DNA of 64,000 nucleotides from Litchfieldella rifensis (GCF_042646605.1 NZ_JBHRUG010000031.1:479241-543240), one strand, 5' to 3'. Numbered from the stretch's first letter, positions 18,076 through 27,896 are shown. Numbers and translations are program-made. Notes: generated by a model from the letters alone, not told the origin.

Positions 18076-18972
18076 TCAACAGCCTCGACGAATTGATTCC
18101 TGCGTCAGGAGAGCTTCGGCCTTATCGAGCAGTGGGAAGCGCCCCCTGGCGCGAGATCCAAGGAAGTGGCGAAAAAAATAGGCACTAGAAATTAGTCCAC
18201 CTAATAGTGGTGTATAGGTCACTTCTAGCTTGGCGAACTGACATGTAAATCCGAAACTACCTATAAAAAAATTCTGCACCTGTGTTTGATGATAGATGGA
18301 GCGATTTCCATCAGTTACATAATAAAAACCTCGGGTATTGAGATAATCATCAAGCATTACATGAGTCAGCGCATAGCTGGAGTAATCACGCAGTGAATCG
18401 GGCTCATACCAGATATTCTCCCAGAAGACAGCTTTCGACTGTAGATGATTTTCGGAAAAGGCGACCATGCGTTCGCCTTGAAAGGCCGCGTAATATTCCA
18501 CAACATCAGGATAGCCTGCTGCAGCCTCGAGGCGCCTTTCGAAGTCATCATGTCGCGGTAGGCTGGCGACCCCAGCGGGGTCGTAGCGTGCCGCCGCCTG
18601 CACGCAAACGGCATGTCCCTGTTCACGCATCTCGTCAAGGCTAGCCTGTCGCACCGTCAGACGCTTCAGCCCGCGACGTATCTTGCTGCGGGTGTTGGCG
18701 CTGCACTGCTGGAGTGAATAGGGTCCTCGCCGAATCACGAACCACCAGGGACTCGGTTCGGCCCTGTCGAAGCCGCAAGTCCATCGAGCAAAGGGGCGAC
18801 GAGAAGCTTTCAGTAGCCGCCGGGCCTGCTCGGTGTTGATCTCGGGCACGACATGCGGCAGATACGCCGGCATCATGAATCCCTGATAGGCATACCATTC
18901 AACACCATCCATGCGAACCACTTGATGGCCGGCTGCCTCGAGAAAACCGGCATACTCGTTCTCCTGAGCCAT
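18076..18972 (-). CDS. FemAB/GNAT-fold acyl or aminoacyl transferase-like protein
   Basis: 298 residues from the ATG at 18972, chosen because GGGGAGAG precedes it; an upstream ATG at 18996 lacks such a site. NTRSKIRRGLKRLTVR near residue 110, the central block VEYYAAFQGERMVAFSENHL and DGNRSIYHQTQVQNFFIGSFG near residue 230 resemble the FemAB-like half of the GNAT superfamily. Such proteins transfer acyl or aminoacyl groups to amino sugars or cell wall peptides. Its position after an AsnB-like gene and before the initiating transferase suggests modification of the glycan precursor. The donor (acyl-CoA or aminoacyl-tRNA) cannot be decided from sequence. Confidence 0.6.
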   Translation of the reverse strand: MAQENEYAGFLEAAGHQVVRMDGVEWYAYQGFMMPAYLPHVVPEINTEQARRLLKASRRPFARWTCGFDRAEPSPWWFVIRRGPYSLQQCSANTRSKIRRGLKRLTVRQASLDEMREQGHAVCVQAAARYDPAGVASLPRHDDFERRLEAAAGYPDVVEYYAAFQGERMVAFSENHLQSKAVFWENIWYEPDSLRDYSSYALTHVMLDDYLNTRGFYYVTDGNRSIYHQTQVQNFFIGSFGFTCQFAKLEVTYTPLLGGLISSAYFFRHFLGSRARGRFPLLDKAEALLTQESIRRGC

Positions 18973-19005
18973 ATCTCTCCCCGCGCTGCGCTGCATGCAG
19001 TCGCA

Positions 19006-20940
19006 TCAAGCGCTGTGTTGAGGTGCTAGATACTGCACGCGTCCGCCCTGTACGAGGCTTTTCAGCTCATCGTCACCATGACGACCGTCAAAGTCCCCTG
19101 CGTCTAGGCATTCCTGCAGCAACGTCAGCAAGGCCAGTCGGAGCAGCACCTGATGATGGGAAGTCGCCATCTGTCGTGCCTGCAGGCCGGTCAGCCGCAT
19201 GACGAAAGGTTGCACCCGCCTGACAGCACTCCCGAGCCACTGCGAGCGACTGACCTGACGGCGAAGATCGTACAAGCGCCGATGCAGCAGGCTCCCGCGG
19301 CCACTACTGCCCGACTGGCTGGCGAAGAACTCGGCCACGAAGGCACGCATGCCATCGGGATCAATATCATCGCCCAACGGTAGCGCTTCGAGGCGCTCAG
19401 GTGCCAAACGAGGTAGCAGCGCATTCCTAAGTCGTTCCTGCTGCCGCATGAGACAAGGCCAGTCGATACCCGCTTCCACAGCGGTAACCGGAATCCCTCC
19501 GAGTTCGGGAAACCGTTGTTTCAACAACGCCACATAGGCTGCCTTGTCGACTCGCAACAATGGTGAAAGCTGAGTGACCACGTCCATCACTTCGGCCGTC
19601 ATCAGTGGGCGGCGCACTGCCAGCATGGGGGACTTGAAATTACCCGGCGCCAGGATCCAGCGGGCGATATAGGTATGGAAGTAGAGGTAGTCCTGGATAT
19701 CCTTGGGCGAGTCGTTAGGGCCCGCATCGATCAAGGCGTCGAGCTCGTCGGCGAAACACTGCCGAGTCTCGCAGACCGCCGAGTCGTTCAACAAGCGTTC
19801 CAATGGCCCCCGGACCGTGCGCAAGGCATCGTGCAGAATGTTGGCGACGGCCTCGTCACGACCGGCGGGTAATGGCCCGGCACCAAAGGCCTGGTCACCC
19901 AGTACTACGAAACGCGCCTCATGTGTCTGCCACGCATCGAAGGTCTGCAGAGGACTTGCAAAGCTGCTGGCATTGTCGGTCAGCAATTCACTGATACGGC
20001 ACCAAGGCTTGGCGTGCTCGACCCAGTCGGTGCCGTCGAGCCGGCAGACATCGAAACTGACCCCATGAACAGCGGCCAGACGACGACTGAGGTCGGGGTC
20101 CGAATGTGCCAGGTCATCCCTGGCCGCCCAGGTCAGCGCCTTATCGGGCAGTCGGCCGAGGCGGTGGGTGTAAGCCAGGATGCCTCGTGAGTCGAGTCCT
20201 CCGGTAAGAAACAGCTGATAGCGATCGGTTTCGCCCAGTTCGGCAAGCATGGAGTGATGCGAGCGGTACAGGGTCTGGTACAAGGTATCCACCGCCTCCG
20301 CCCGTGAATGGATCCGGGACTCGAAGTGCAAATCCCAATAACGCCTACGCTGCAACTGCTGCGTTGCGGGCTGGTAGTGCAGTAGCTCCCCCGGCCCGAG
20401 AAGAGCCACGCCCTCGAACATCGTGCGACTACCGACCAGATAGCGGCTCATCAGAAACTGCAAGGTACTGCCTCGATCGAGTTGAGCCGGAACGGCCAGC
20501 AGTCTCAGTACCGCCTTGGCTTCGGGGGCAAACGCTAGCGCGCCTCGCTGCATGGCATAGCACAGCGGAATGGTGCCGATGGGGTCGGTAAACAGCCACA
20601 GGCTACCTTGGCGCCAGTCCCACAGGGCAACGGCATGACTGCCTTCTCCTTTCAACAGGCTGTCCACCCCTCGCTCACGATACCGCTGGGCCAACGCTCG
20701 TGCATCGAGATATCTGCCATCCAGCGCTACGCTACCGTGCAGCACCAACAGCATCCCATCGCCGTCATGCCACGAAAGCTCATTTGGGTAAGCCGCTGTG
20801 TAGAGGCCGCCAAGGTCGATACCTCTGCTAGTCGGCAGCCATCGCGCCATGGCGCTTTGTGCATGCAGCAAGCTCGCCGCTGCGACATCGAGCCGATGGC
20901 GCGGGGCGTTGAGGTGCGCGCCTCCCAGGATGCCGCTCAC
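19006..20940 (-). CDS. asparagine synthase-like protein lacking the glutaminase cysteine
   Basis: 644 residues. The N-terminal 200 residues follow the class II amidotransferase fold (LVLHGSVALDGRYLDARALA, SLWLFTDPIGTIPLCY) but the protein begins MSGILGG instead of MCGI, so Cys2, the glutamine-hydrolysing nucleophile, is replaced by serine. The synthetase half has the PP-loop pyrophosphatase motif LFLTGGLDSRGILAY near residue 245. Relatives in O-antigen clusters amidate hexuronic acids (WbpS-like). This variant would need free ammonia or another amine, or could join an amine to an adenylated sugar acid. Overlaps the GT4 start by ATGA. The reaction is not established. Confidence 0.82.
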   Translation of the reverse strand: MSGILGGAHLNAPRHRLDVAAASLLHAQSAMARWLPTSRGIDLGGLYTAAYPNELSWHDGDGMLLVLHGSVALDGRYLDARALAQRYRERGVDSLLKGEGSHAVALWDWRQGSLWLFTDPIGTIPLCYAMQRGALAFAPEAKAVLRLLAVPAQLDRGSTLQFLMSRYLVGSRTMFEGVALLGPGELLHYQPATQQLQRRRYWDLHFESRIHSRAEAVDTLYQTLYRSHHSMLAELGETDRYQLFLTGGLDSRGILAYTHRLGRLPDKALTWAARDDLAHSDPDLSRRLAAVHGVSFDVCRLDGTDWVEHAKPWCRISELLTDNASSFASPLQTFDAWQTHEARFVVLGDQAFGAGPLPAGRDEAVANILHDALRTVRGPLERLLNDSAVCETRQCFADELDALIDAGPNDSPKDIQDYLYFHTYIARWILAPGNFKSPMLAVRRPLMTAEVMDVVTQLSPLLRVDKAAYVALLKQRFPELGGIPVTAVEAGIDWPCLMRQQERLRNALLPRLAPERLEALPLGDDIDPDGMRAFVAEFFASQSGSSGRGSLLHRRLYDLRRQVSRSQWLGSAVRRVQPFVMRLTGLQARQMATSHHQVLLRLALLTLLQECLDAGDFDGRHGDDELKSLVQGGRVQYLAPQHSA

Positions 20941-22067
20941 TGATGCACCTCTCTGGCGCGGCTGTCGCTAGACGTAACGTTCATCGCCATGGATGCCAGA
21001 AGCGACGGTATGACGACATCAACGTGATAGCTAGCGGCAGCCTCCCTGGCCGCTGCTTTCATGGCAAGCAGGGTCTCACTGTTGTGGATCAGCCAGTCCA
21101 GTCGCTCCTTGAGGGCCTGCGCATCACCCCACGGGAATAGCAGACCCGTGATGCCATCGATCACGACCTCCGCATTGTCCTGCCAGTCCGAGGCAATGAC
21201 AGGAAGTCCGGCGGCGTAGGCTTCCACGACAACCCCCGGAAATCCCTCTCCCTCGTAGCGGGTCGGAAAGATCAGGGCATCGTAACGACTCAATGTTTCG
21301 AGGACAGATTCCGGCGCCAGCGCTCCCCGGTAAGCAACCGCCTCCCCCCTGCCCCGCAACACCCCCGAAAGCCAGTCACTATCATCGTCGGTTAGCGGGC
21401 CATAGAGATCGAGCGAACAACGAATCTGTTTGCAGGAGGCATTGAGCGAGTCCACGGCCTGAATGGCCAGGTCGGCACCCTTCTCGGGGATCATGCGTGA
21501 CAGGAAGACTAGCCTGAGTGGCTCGCCTACCCCGCTGGATAGCGGTCGCTGGGTTGGAAAATCACGAAAATTGGGCAGCCAGCGCAGATTATCAAAACCT
21601 AGGCTTTTCAGGGATTCGACCATACGGAAGCTCTGGACATGCAGACTATCAAGCTTGCGTAGCCCGCGTACTAGTCGAGGGTGGCGATCGATGAATTCGG
21701 GAAGCCAACCACCAACCACCAGGTAGTGCACAGACACCGAATAACGCCTCCGCCAATAAAGGTAAAAGGGCAGTAAATACGTCAACCCTCGCTCGGCGGG
21801 CATGATGATGACCTGTTCGGAGTCCCGAAAACCATGCTGGATGTCGAGAAGCTTAGCCAGGGGGCGGGTGCTAAAGTCGTGCGTATCGATGCAGTGCACC
21901 CGATCACACCCCAAGCGCTTTTGAAGCTCTGCAGCCACCAGACGGGTTCTCAGGATCTGGCCATTCTGTCCGGGGCCCGCTCCGCCCAGATTTCCGATCA
22001 GGCATATCTTCACAGCAGCGCCCAGCTCACGCCTGGCGCTGTCGTTCTTCACCGATATCGCCTTCAT
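20937..22067 (-). CDS. GT4-family glycosyltransferase
   Basis: 376 residues. After an 18-residue polar lead, VKICLIGNLGGAGPGQNGQI is the first Rossmann strand and glycine loop. RLVFLSRMIPEKGADLAIQA begins the donor domain and FPTRYEGEGFPGVVVEAYAAG holds the EX7E pair. The ATG at 22067 has a strong AAGGAG box 8 bases upstream, and this start lies inside the previous gene (41-bp overlap). A GTG at 22013 is the alternative. Expected to extend the block 2 repeat unit on the cytoplasmic side. Confidence 0.9.
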   Translation of the reverse strand: MKAISVKNDSARRELGAAVKICLIGNLGGAGPGQNGQILRTRLVAAELQKRLGCDRVHCIDTHDFSTRPLAKLLDIQHGFRDSEQVIIMPAERGLTYLLPFYLYWRRRYSVSVHYLVVGGWLPEFIDRHPRLVRGLRKLDSLHVQSFRMVESLKSLGFDNLRWLPNFRDFPTQRPLSSGVGEPLRLVFLSRMIPEKGADLAIQAVDSLNASCKQIRCSLDLYGPLTDDDSDWLSGVLRGRGEAVAYRGALAPESVLETLSRYDALIFPTRYEGEGFPGVVVEAYAAGLPVIASDWQDNAEVVIDGITGLLFPWGDAQALKERLDWLIHNSETLLAMKAAAREAAASYHVDVVIPSLLASMAMNVTSSDSRAREVHQ

Positions 22068-23268
22068 CCAGCGTCTCCTTCAACAGTGCCTCCAACTCAT
22101 CGGTCAGCCGGTCGCGAGAAAAGTGCGTACTGGCCAGCTCCAAGGCTTTGGCGGCGGCATGTTTCTGGCCTGCCGAGTCGGCAAACCACTCGCGCAACTG
22201 CAAGGCCGCCTGCAATGGATCGCGACTGAGCACCAGCCCGGTACCGCTCTGTTCGATCAGCTCCGCCTGCCATCCCCCGTAATTGATGGCAACGGGAGTC
22301 CCCGAAGCCAGTGCATCGAAGAACTTGTTGGCGGAATTTTTCTCCATTTCCGGCAACTCGATGAAGCACGAAGCTGCAAGATCTGCCGCGGCAAAGGCCT
22401 CGACAATGCGCTGCTTGGTCATCTGTAGATACATGAACAGATTCTGGTCCAGAACCCCTAGCTTGCTGGACAATTGCCGCACCTTTTCGACCTCGGCACC
22501 GCCACCGATGATGACGATTCTCAGTGAGGGAACCACTTCACGGCACGCCGCCGCCAGATGCGCCAGATATTCAACACCGTTGATCCTGCCCAAGGTGCCG
22601 GCATATAGCAGGATCTTGCCGCCTTCGAGTTCAGGGTGAATTCGCCGAAATTGCTCGGTTGCAGATGAATCTGAAGTGAACAGCTCAAGATCACAACTAT
22701 TGGGAATGACACGGATGCGACTGGGTTCATAGCCTGCTGCCACCACCCCATCACGCATCCCTGGCGACAATGCCACCACTCTAGCAGCATTACGGTAGGC
22801 GAAGCGCTCAAGTGCACGGGCCATGCGGATCAAGATGGGATGACGCAGAGCACCCACGGCGATCGGCATCTCAGGCCAGAGATCACGCACTTCAAACACC
22901 ATCGGACACCGCTGCCGCCGGGACACGAACACCGCAGGAAGGGCAATGGTAAGCGGAGTGCTGGTAGCAAACACCAGATCGCCGGACAGACTCGCGGCTC
23001 TGCGTGAAGCGCCGATGGCAAAACGGAAGAAGGCTCGTAGGCGTTGCGCATAGCTCATGGCATTGTCATAGGGCACTGGTAACCAGTGCACTTCGATTCC
23101 CTCTTCGTTGGTGACGAACCAATCACGCCGCCCGTCCTCCTCACGCCAGGAAGTCAGCATGCGAACCCGATGCCCACGACTCACCAGGCGCCTGGCGAGT
23201 TCATAAGATCGAGTACTACCGTTCATGCCAGGAGTATTGAAGTACTGATGCAGGTAGATGATCTCCAC
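22027..23268 (-). CDS. GT4-family glycosyltransferase (WbuB-like)
   Basis: 413 residues. MEIIYLHQYFNTPGMNGSTR and VFEVRDLWPEMPIAVGAL are hallmarks of the WbuB-type GT4 group, whose characterised members transfer 6-deoxy amino sugars or hexoses in O-antigen synthesis. GKILLYAGTLGRINGVEYLA begins the donor domain and ELPEMEKNSANKFFDALASG holds its acidic residues (E..NSANKF pattern typical of the group). A 135-bp gap separates it from the Wzy/WaaL-type gene upstream. GC-rich like its neighbours. Confidence 0.9.
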   Translation of the reverse strand: MEIIYLHQYFNTPGMNGSTRSYELARRLVSRGHRVRMLTSWREEDGRRDWFVTNEEGIEVHWLPVPYDNAMSYAQRLRAFFRFAIGASRRAASLSGDLVFATSTPLTIALPAVFVSRRQRCPMVFEVRDLWPEMPIAVGALRHPILIRMARALERFAYRNAARVVALSPGMRDGVVAAGYEPSRIRVIPNSCDLELFTSDSSATEQFRRIHPELEGGKILLYAGTLGRINGVEYLAHLAAACREVVPSLRIVIIGGGAEVEKVRQLSSKLGVLDQNLFMYLQMTKQRIVEAFAAADLAASCFIELPEMEKNSANKFFDALASGTPVAINYGGWQAELIEQSGTGLVLSRDPLQAALQLREWFADSAGQKHAAAKALELASTHFSRDRLTDELEALLKETLDEGDIGEERQRQA

Positions 23269-23403
23269 ATATTTCTCCTTCCTCGAATTTCAGACAAAGC
23301 CAAGAACTGATCGCTGATTTCTTTCGGATCCATGAAAGACTCGAGCCACCAGCAGTCAAACTCCGACGGCAAGTACCCTGAAGTTTGTCGCTATCAATGA
23401 TGA

Positions 23404-24630
23404 TCAGTGTCCTAGATTGGCCTGTGTTGAAACGAGTGCAGTGGGATACGATAAAGGGATCAACTGATAGGCACCCACATTAGCGGCCAGGGCTAGCGTC
23501 ACCCAGAAGTAGCGATTGAACGCCATAGTTCCAGTTAGACCAAACCACAGCCCAGTGACCACTAAACTGATCAACAATGCACCACTCGGCGTATGTCGAA
23601 CTTGCCAACAGCGGCGAAGTACCGAGCCCAGAAAGCCCAACCACAGTATGAGTGCTGGTATGCCGAAAGAGATAGCTACATGCAGATAAGCATTGTGAGT
23701 GGTGAGTGCTACACCACTCAAGTAGCCACCCAGCAATTCCATGAAGTCGGGACCTTGTCCCATCAAGGGTTTCTCAGCGATAAGTTGCCATGACCAATAC
23801 CAGATTTTGAAGCGACTCATATCCTCTTGACCTGCCACGGTATTTTGCAGCCTTTCAATGACCAGATCAGTGCTGAGGACAAACCCGAGGCCGGCAAATA
23901 GCACAGGGGGGAGAACATATATATAGGCTGAAGTGTTTCGACTTCTCGCTTCCAGTATCAGCAACATGGTGATGCCAACCATCATGGAGAGGAAGCCCCC
24001 ACGGCTGCCTGATTTAAGGATAGCCAGCATCAAGATTGCGCATCCCAATAAGAGTGCCATGACTTGCCACAGTTGCATGGTTCGAACCCTTTCTATTAGC
24101 AACCACAATAAAGTGATCAGCCCTAGGGTATAGAAGTATGCTTGCTGGTTGAGATTGATCTCTTCAAAACCACTGCGGCCTTTTGAAAATTCAGCACTCC
24201 CTAGTAACAAGCCCATCATGGCGATTAGTAACACTGCAGCCACTACACTGCCCAAAAGAATAGGCAATGCTCTGGGATCACGGGACAAGTCAAGGAGAAT
24301 AATGGCGAGAATAAAGACCTGAAACCACTGCAGATAGAATATGAGTTGCGTGGTGTCGCCAGCAATCCAGCGCAACAGCTCCACGACCATAGTGGCAACG
24401 AAAAGTAGTAACAGCCATACCGTTGGCCCTTTGTAAATTCGATAGTGGGAAACCCCATGCATCGCAAAGGCCAGCGCCAGGATCATCCCCATGGCCGCGG
24501 AAGGTGTGCGCAACAATGGCAAGCTGGTCAATGTCAGGTAGTCAAACATCGACAAGAACAAAAAAAGACCAGCAAACACCAACAATATCAGCGGCTTGCG
24601 CTCATACCCGAGGTAGGAAACCCATGGCAT
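23404..24630 (-). CDS. O-antigen ligase/polymerase family membrane protein (Wzy_C)
   Basis: 408 residues, about ten to twelve membrane segments. In the second half, the hydrophilic loop between VLSTDLVIERLQNTVAG and the helix at ITFGIPALILWLGF contains KPLMGQGPDFMELLGGYLSG and TTHNAYLHVAISFGIPAL. G-x-G and THNxYL are the signature of the WaaL/Wzy PF04932 family. It acts in the periplasm either as repeat-unit polymerase or as ligase to a lipid or protein acceptor. In this operon, which has an initiating transferase and GT4s but no other polymerase, polymerase is the more likely role. Confidence 0.88.
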   Translation of the reverse strand: MPWVSYLGYERKPLILLVFAGLFLFLSMFDYLTLTSLPLLRTPSAAMGMILALAFAMHGVSHYRIYKGPTVWLLLLFVATMVVELLRWIAGDTTQLIFYLQWFQVFILAIILLDLSRDPRALPILLGSVVAAVLLIAMMGLLLGSAEFSKGRSGFEEINLNQQAYFYTLGLITLLWLLIERVRTMQLWQVMALLLGCAILMLAILKSGSRGGFLSMMVGITMLLILEARSRNTSAYIYVLPPVLFAGLGFVLSTDLVIERLQNTVAGQEDMSRFKIWYWSWQLIAEKPLMGQGPDFMELLGGYLSGVALTTHNAYLHVAISFGIPALILWLGFLGSVLRRCWQVRHTPSGALLISLVVTGLWFGLTGTMAFNRYFWVTLALAANVGAYQLIPLSYPTALVSTQANLGH

Positions 24631-24639
24631 GGTAATCTC

Positions 24640-25677
24640 TCACGGACTTGGTGATAAGGAACGATAGCCACCTTGTAACCAGTGATAACACTCACGCAGT
24701 GGGTGGAAGGGGCCATCGAGTTCGGCTTCCAAGTGATGGCTAGGTGCATTGGGCAAGCCTAGCCGGGATAGTGTGAAGGGGGTGGTATTGACCACAGTGT
24801 TATAGCGCTTCTGTTGGTTGGGGATGAAACAGGAACGGAAGCCAGTTTGCTTTATGCAACGAATCACGTCGTCGCTATAACTCCCCCCAGGCAGACAGAA
24901 CGGCGCAGCCTCCAGTCCCAGATGATCACGTAGTTCTTCCCGGCAGCGTCTAATCTCGTGGCAGGCCTCTGCAATGGGTACTTGACCCAGCAGAGCATGG
25001 GAATAACTATGGCCACCGATCTCGACCCCACTTGCCTGCAGCAGGCGGGCGTCCTGCCAGCTCAGCATTTGGTCTAGTGGTGGTTCGACCCCTAGCTGGT
25101 TTGCCAGGCCGCTGATGAGGGTGTCACGCTCGCCTCGTTGAAGAGGAGCAATCCCGAGCTTGATGCGCTGGTAGGCAGCCCGGCGCTGGTGGGAATCGTT
25201 CAGTGGCGCTGGCTGCTCGCCCAGTAGTGGATGAGACATCTCCAGGACATATGTGCGCTGAAAAATGACACCGAGACGCTGTGACCAAGGCAGCTCACCG
25301 TTGGTCAGAGAACGCGTCACCATGAAGATGGTCGCCGGCACGCGGTAACGTTCCAGTATCGGAACGGCATTTTCAAGATTGTCACGAAAACCGTCATCGA
25401 AGGTCAGTACGACCGATCGTGCCGGCACTGCCCTTCTCTGTTCCAGGCAATCAATCAATGTCTTGAGCGGGATGACCTCGTAATGGCGAGTCAGGTAAGC
25501 GACTTGGTCAGCGAACCACGCCGGGCGAAGCCCTTGCAGGTAGCCATCGTCATCATCGCTGAATCGGTGCCCATAGAGGATGAATGCCCCTTCGTGTCGC
25601 CTCAAGCCTCGCCCCATGGAGCTGAGTCCACAACTCACTACCGCACGACTAGCCAGGTCCCTAACAAATTCTTTCAT
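24640..25677 (-). CDS. polysaccharide deacetylase (NodB homology domain)
   Basis: 345 residues from the ATG at 25677 (MKEFVRDLAS); this overlaps the end of the ATP-grasp gene by 17 bp. The open frame runs further upstream to 26355, but that part lies inside the ATP-grasp gene and has no family features. VVLTFDDGFRDNLENAVP near residue 90 has the catalytic aspartates, ATIFMVT follows, and GVEIGGHSYSHALL near residue 225 supplies the metal-binding HxxxH. It removes N- or O-acetyl groups from a sugar. No signal peptide is evident, so it probably acts on an intracellular precursor. A second deacetylase is at 30399-31421. Confidence 0.9.
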   Translation of the reverse strand: MKEFVRDLASRAVVSCGLSSMGRGLRRHEGAFILYGHRFSDDDDGYLQGLRPAWFADQVAYLTRHYEVIPLKTLIDCLEQRRAVPARSVVLTFDDGFRDNLENAVPILERYRVPATIFMVTRSLTNGELPWSQRLGVIFQRTYVLEMSHPLLGEQPAPLNDSHQRRAAYQRIKLGIAPLQRGERDTLISGLANQLGVEPPLDQMLSWQDARLLQASGVEIGGHSYSHALLGQVPIAEACHEIRRCREELRDHLGLEAAPFCLPGGSYSDDVIRCIKQTGFRSCFIPNQQKRYNTVVNTTPFTLSRLGLPNAPSHHLEAELDGPFHPLRECYHWLQGGYRSLSPSP

Positions 25678-26791
25678 GGGAGAAATGCTCCAAGGCATAG
25701 CGAAGACGCTCATTGGCACAGGCGTTGCGTGCGAAATCACCCGGATCAAAGTGCCATTCACCTTCTGGATCACGTGCCATACGCCCGGGCGTTCCATCCA
25801 AGCGCAGTTGGTCGATGGAAACACTGGCACCAAAGACAGTCTGCAATTCGTTGACCAGTAGAGTTCCGTCGGCGGTCTCGAAAATGTCGACATCCATACT
25901 GCGAAACCCCGCCGCCTCGGTAATGTGATGCAACATTTCCAGTTGTCGACGGCGTGGCGGCTCCCAGTCCACCTGGCCAGAGCCGCTGTGGAAGTCACCG
26001 GCACGGCCCTTGCGATGACCGAAATAGGAGTCACCGATACGCACCATGCGCCATTCGCGAATCTCCGGGAGATATTCCTGGAGCAGCAGACTGCCCCACT
26101 CGCGATCGCGCTTATCATGCCCCGACGGCACATGACCACTACCAAAGGCCCGCTCGACGATGCGCTGCAGAGCCCAGCGAGTGCGTATGATCTGCACACC
26201 GGTAGCAGCGGCACCGAAGCGAGTCTTGAAGACGATGGGCAATGCGCACTGACGAGCAAAGTCTTTGGCCTGATGTACCTCGAAGAACACCCAGGTACGG
26301 GGATGGGGAATATGGTGCGCCCTGAGCCAATCGCAGGTGCGAATCTTGTCTTCATACATCCAGCTCTCGACGAAGCTGGGGAACACGGCTAGACCAAGGT
26401 CGTGCTCCAGCAACTTGCAACGATCCTTGAAGAGCCTGGCATAGGGCCCCAAGCTGGCATCAGGCCAGACCAGGAACAGCTGGCAGCCGCTGTCGATAAC
26501 ATATTCCAGCCAATTCGGGTGCGCAATATCGATTACTTTGAACGGCACCCCCATTTCCTGGCAAGCGCGCACGTAGTGGGTATGACGCTGGACCCGGCTC
26601 TTGAGAATGCCGACTTTTACGGGACTGCCATAGCGGTTGATGTCGCTTTCAGTCACCTCGGACAAGGGATCACAACGGGCAAAATAGCGGCGCTTGACTT
26701 CAGAAAATGACACATGGCGCTGTATCGCGTATCTAAGGTCGCGTGGTACCCAGCGACGCGCCAAGTCAACCCAGTCGGTGGACATTGTCAT
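25661..26791 (-). CDS. ATP-grasp superfamily ligase
   Basis: 376 residues. The protein has a Rossmann-like first part (VKVGILKSRVQRHTHYVRAC), then the ATP-grasp fold: LPIVFKTRFGAAATGVQIIR with the ATP lysine near residue 185, LLLQEYLPEIREWRMVRIGD near residue 240, and a metal-binding end SMDVDIFETADGTLLVNELQ near residue 310. ATP-grasp enzymes activate a carboxylate as acyl phosphate and join it to an amine, thiol or hydroxyl. Coupled to GT4 upstream (26-bp overlap) and to the deacetylase downstream. Substrates are unknown; by context a carboxylated sugar or an amino acid attached to the glycan is plausible. Confidence 0.82.
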   Translation of the reverse strand: MTMSTDWVDLARRWVPRDLRYAIQRHVSFSEVKRRYFARCDPLSEVTESDINRYGSPVKVGILKSRVQRHTHYVRACQEMGVPFKVIDIAHPNWLEYVIDSGCQLFLVWPDASLGPYARLFKDRCKLLEHDLGLAVFPSFVESWMYEDKIRTCDWLRAHHIPHPRTWVFFEVHQAKDFARQCALPIVFKTRFGAAATGVQIIRTRWALQRIVERAFGSGHVPSGHDKRDREWGSLLLQEYLPEIREWRMVRIGDSYFGHRKGRAGDFHSGSGQVDWEPPRRRQLEMLHHITEAAGFRSMDVDIFETADGTLLVNELQTVFGASVSIDQLRLDGTPGRMARDPEGEWHFDPGDFARNACANERLRYALEHFSHERIC

Positions 26792-27896
26792 CCCTCAACA
26801 TCTCGGCATACAGGTTCAGGTAATCATCGATGAAGCGTTCCTGATGGAACCACTCCATGGCGAGTCGACGCGACCGCTCTCCCATTTGCAGACGCTGCTC
26901 TGCCGATGTCAGCAGCATCCATTCCATGGCACCGGCAATCGACATGGAGTCGGTTTCATCGCAAAGAAAACCATTACGTGCTTCCTTGACTACCAAAGGT
27001 AGGTCGGAGACGCGGCTGACCACGATGGGCAAGCCACAGGCCATGCCCTCTACCACCGCATTGGGAAAACCTTCCTGTAGAGAAACATGGACCAGCGCAT
27101 GGGCCTGCTGGTAAACGCGCTCGATATCCCGCGTCTCACCGTGGAAGCTAATCAGCTCCTGCACTCCCAACTGATCGGCCAGGGCCACCGCACGGCGGTA
27201 GTCAGCCGATGGGGCATGATCACCGCCCAGGCCACGACGCCCAAACCAGTCGAGATGGAATCCTGCCCCCTGACGCCGGTATAACTCAGCCACGGCCCGT
27301 ACGACGCGTTCGGGATTCTTCACGCCATATACGCTACCGACGACACAGAAGCGAAACGGAGATTCGCAGGGAGATGAAAGGGCCGGGCGGAACTGAGTGA
27401 CGTCGAGACCATTGCGCACCACCGCCACCCGACCACGCAGCCATGGGGCCAGCGCCTCCAGACTGCGGCGGTTGAGGTCAGTTTGGGTGACGACTCGGTC
27501 GGCCAGAGCAAACAGGCATAGAGCAGCCCACAGAGAAGGCTTGTGACGGCCATAGGTCGCCGTCGAGAAGTCACTGGCCAGTACTCTGCAAGCCGGACCA
27601 ACCAGCCGGGCCAGTACGGCGACACCGGACGCACGCTTCATGAAACCATGGGCGATGTCCGGCTCGAAGTCCCTGAGCCAGCGACGAACCACGCCGATCT
27701 TGGCCAGCCTGCCACGTGACGCATGATGGCGTACGACCACTCCCTGAGCCTCGAGGGCCGTGTCATGGGGTGACCCACCGTCGTAGCAGAACACCTCCAC
27801 CTGGTGTCCCCCCTGCACCAGTCCTCCGGCCAGGCGCATGAGTTGACGCTCCGCACCTCCCTGGCAAAGCCCGCCGATCAGCAGCCCGACTTTCAT
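26766..27896 (-). CDS. GT4-family glycosyltransferase
   Basis: 376 residues. MKVGLLIGGLCQGGAERQLM has the GGAER loop. FRFCVVGSVYGVKNPERVVR starts the donor domain and VHVSLQEGFPNAVVEGMACG contains the EX7E acidic pair. It is coupled by ATGA to the sialyltransferase-like gene upstream and overlaps the ATP-grasp gene downstream. The probable role is cytoplasmic extension of the block 2 repeat unit. Donor unknown. Confidence 0.92.
   Translation of the reverse strand: MKVGLLIGGLCQGGAERQLMRLAGGLVQGGHQVEVFCYDGGSPHDTALEAQGVVVRHHASRGRLAKIGVVRRWLRDFEPDIAHGFMKRASGVAVLARLVGPACRVLASDFSTATYGRHKPSLWAALCLFALADRVVTQTDLNRRSLEALAPWLRGRVAVVRNGLDVTQFRPALSSPCESPFRFCVVGSVYGVKNPERVVRAVAELYRRQGAGFHLDWFGRRGLGGDHAPSADYRRAVALADQLGVQELISFHGETRDIERVYQQAHALVHVSLQEGFPNAVVEGMACGLPIVVSRVSDLPLVVKEARNGFLCDETDSMSIAGAMEWMLLTSAEQRLQMGERSRRLAMEWFHQERFIDDYLNLYAEMLRDDNVHRLG

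Noticed and set aside
25678..26355. Upstream half of a 571-codon frame that ends in the polysaccharide deacetylase
   Set aside because: It lies within the ATP-grasp gene in another frame and has no family motifs. The deacetylase domain begins near 25677, where an ATG fits.
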